Source: Cronobacter sakazakii
GTDB taxonomy: Bacteria; Pseudomonadota; Gammaproteobacteria; Enterobacterales; Enterobacteriaceae
Length of the DNA: 64,000 nt
Assembly (NCBI RefSeq): GCF_000982825.1
Contig: NZ_CP011047.1
Location: 620,001 to 684,000, forward strand
Direction of reading: 5' to 3'
The notes under the pieces were generated by a model. The model made no database searches and was not told where the DNA came from. It saw only the letters and a list, made by a program, of their open reading frames with translations. The position numbers and the translations under genes are program-made. Of this stretch, positions 63,067 to 64,000 are shown one piece after another (the stretch's first letter is position 1; each line of letters opens with the position of its first letter).

Positions 63067-64000
63067 TTACTCGTCTTCCAGTTCGATGTTGATGCCCAGC
63101 GAGCGAATCTCTTTCAACAATACGTTGAACGATTCCGGCATGCCCGGTTCCATCTGATGGTTGCCATCCACGATGTTCTTATACATCTTGGTACGGCCGT
63201 TCACGTCATCAGACTTAACGGTAAGCATTTCCTGCAGGGTGTAGGCGGCGCCATAAGCTTCCAACGCCCACACTTCCATCTCACCGAAGCGCTGGCCACC
63301 GAACTGCGCCTTACCACCCAGCGGCTGCTGAGTAACCAGGCTGTAAGAACCGGTGGAACGAGCGTGCATCTTGTCGTCAACCAGGTGGTTCAGCTTCAGC
63401 ATGTACATGTAACCTACGGTTACCGGACGTTCGAACTGTTCACCAGTACGGCCATCGAACAGGGTGATCTGACCGGAAGTCGGCAGGTCGCCCAGCTGCA
63501 GCAGCTCTTTAATTTCAGCTTCTTTCGCGCCGTCGAATACCGGCGTGGCAAGCGGCATACCTTTACGCAGGTTTTCAGCCAGACGCAGTACTTCGTCATC
63601 GCTGAAGGTGTTCAGGTCAACTTTCTGACGAACATCCTGGCCGAGGTCGTAGGCTTTCTGGATGAATTCACGCAGTTTCGCGACTTCTTCCTGACGCTTC
63701 AGCATGGCGTTGATCTTATCGCCGATGCCTTTCGCCGCCATACCCAGGTGAGTTTCCAGGATCTGACCGATGTTCATACGAGACGGTACGCCCAGCGGGT
63801 TCAGTACGATGTCTACCGGCGTGCCGTTTTCATCGTAAGGCATATCTTCGATCGGGTTGATCTTGGAGATAACACCTTTGTTACCGTGGCGGCCTGCCAT
63901 CTTATCGCCCGGCTGGATCTGACGTTTAACGGCCAGATACACCTTAACGATCTTCAGCACGCCCGGCGCCAGATCGTCACCTTGGGTGATTTTGCGGCGT
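63067..64000 (-). CDS. rpoB: RpoB, RNA polymerase beta subunit, 3' part only
   Basis: About the last 310 residues of RpoB; the frame remains open to the window edge at 64000, so the missing N-terminal part is an edge effect, and the Met at 63960 is internal. The conserved GDKMAGRHGNKGVISKI, MNIGQILETHLG and C-terminal VNGRTKMYKNIVDGNH with KEIRSLGINIELEDE are present. The rifampicin-determining region lies outside the window. Confidence 0.98.
   Translation of the reverse strand, partial: RRKITQGDDLAPGVLKIVKVYLAVKRQIQPGDKMAGRHGNKGVISKINPIEDMPYDENGTPVDIVLNPLGVPSRMNIGQILETHLGMAAKGIGDKINAMLKRQEEVAKLREFIQKAYDLGQDVRQKVDLNTFSDDEVLRLAENLRKGMPLATPVFDGAKEAEIKELLQLGDLPTSGQITLFDGRTGEQFERPVTVGYMYMLKLNHLVDDKMHARSTGSYSLVTQQPLGGKAQFGGQRFGEMEVWALEAYGAAYTLQEMLTVKSDDVNGRTKMYKNIVDGNHQMEPGMPESFNVLLKEIRSLGINIELEDE

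Overview
The window is a stretch of enterobacterial chromosome. Protein sequences, gene order and the rrn operon all resemble E. coli and Salmonella, but base composition is clearly GC-richer than E. coli. Several gene placements differ from E. coli K-12: aroQ lies in front of accBC, msrPQ sits beside acuI, a MHYT-GGDEF-EAL gene follows fis, the yhdW-type gene is intact, and a small PTS/regulator/hydrolase block lies between thiH and rpoC. Cronobacter or a close relative is my best guess. That name is inferred, not proven by the sequence.

Region 1 (1-12.6 kb) is a core block: the end of aaeR, then on the minus strand mreB-mreC-mreD-yhdE-rng-yhdP-tldD, with csrD upstream. It covers cell shape, envelope lipid transport, RNase G and control of the Csr system. 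Region 2 (12.8-22.7 kb), plus strand, holds acuI, msrPQ, aroQ-accB-accC, yhdT-panF-prmA and dusB-fis: fatty-acid initiation, pantothenate uptake, ribosomal protein methylation, tRNA modification and the growth-phase regulator Fis. Region 3 (22.9-35.6 kb) is more variable: a membrane diguanylate cyclase/phosphodiesterase, acrS divergent from acrEF, yhdV, and the four-gene amino-acid ABC transporter aapJQMP (yhdWXYZ). A plausible NtrC-sigma54 control region precedes aapJ.

Region 4 (35.9-41.9 kb) is a complete rRNA operon on the minus strand: 16S, tRNA-Ile, tRNA-Ala, 23S, 5S, tRNA-Thr, 5S. It has P1 and P2 promoters, boxA elements and a strong terminator. Its body and downstream flank match E. 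coli rrnD, but the upstream flank (purHD) belongs to rrnE in E. coli. It therefore looks like the junction of an inversion around oriC that recombined within rrn.

Region 5 (41.9-64 kb) holds purHD (PurR box); hemE-nfi-yjaG-hupA-yjaH and nudC on the minus strand; rsd and the TPP-riboswitch-controlled thiCEFSGH on the plus strand; then the accessory block. That block comprises an EIIB-EIIA pair without EIIC, a seven-helix membrane AraC-type regulator, and a secreted alpha/beta hydrolase overlapping the regulator gene tail to tail. The window ends with rpoC and the 3' part of rpoB.

No insertion sequence, prophage, CRISPR array or integron was seen. Most intergenic stretches are short and carry recognisable terminators or promoters. 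The least conventional parts are the chimeric rrn junction, the aapJ upstream region and the thiH-rpoC block.
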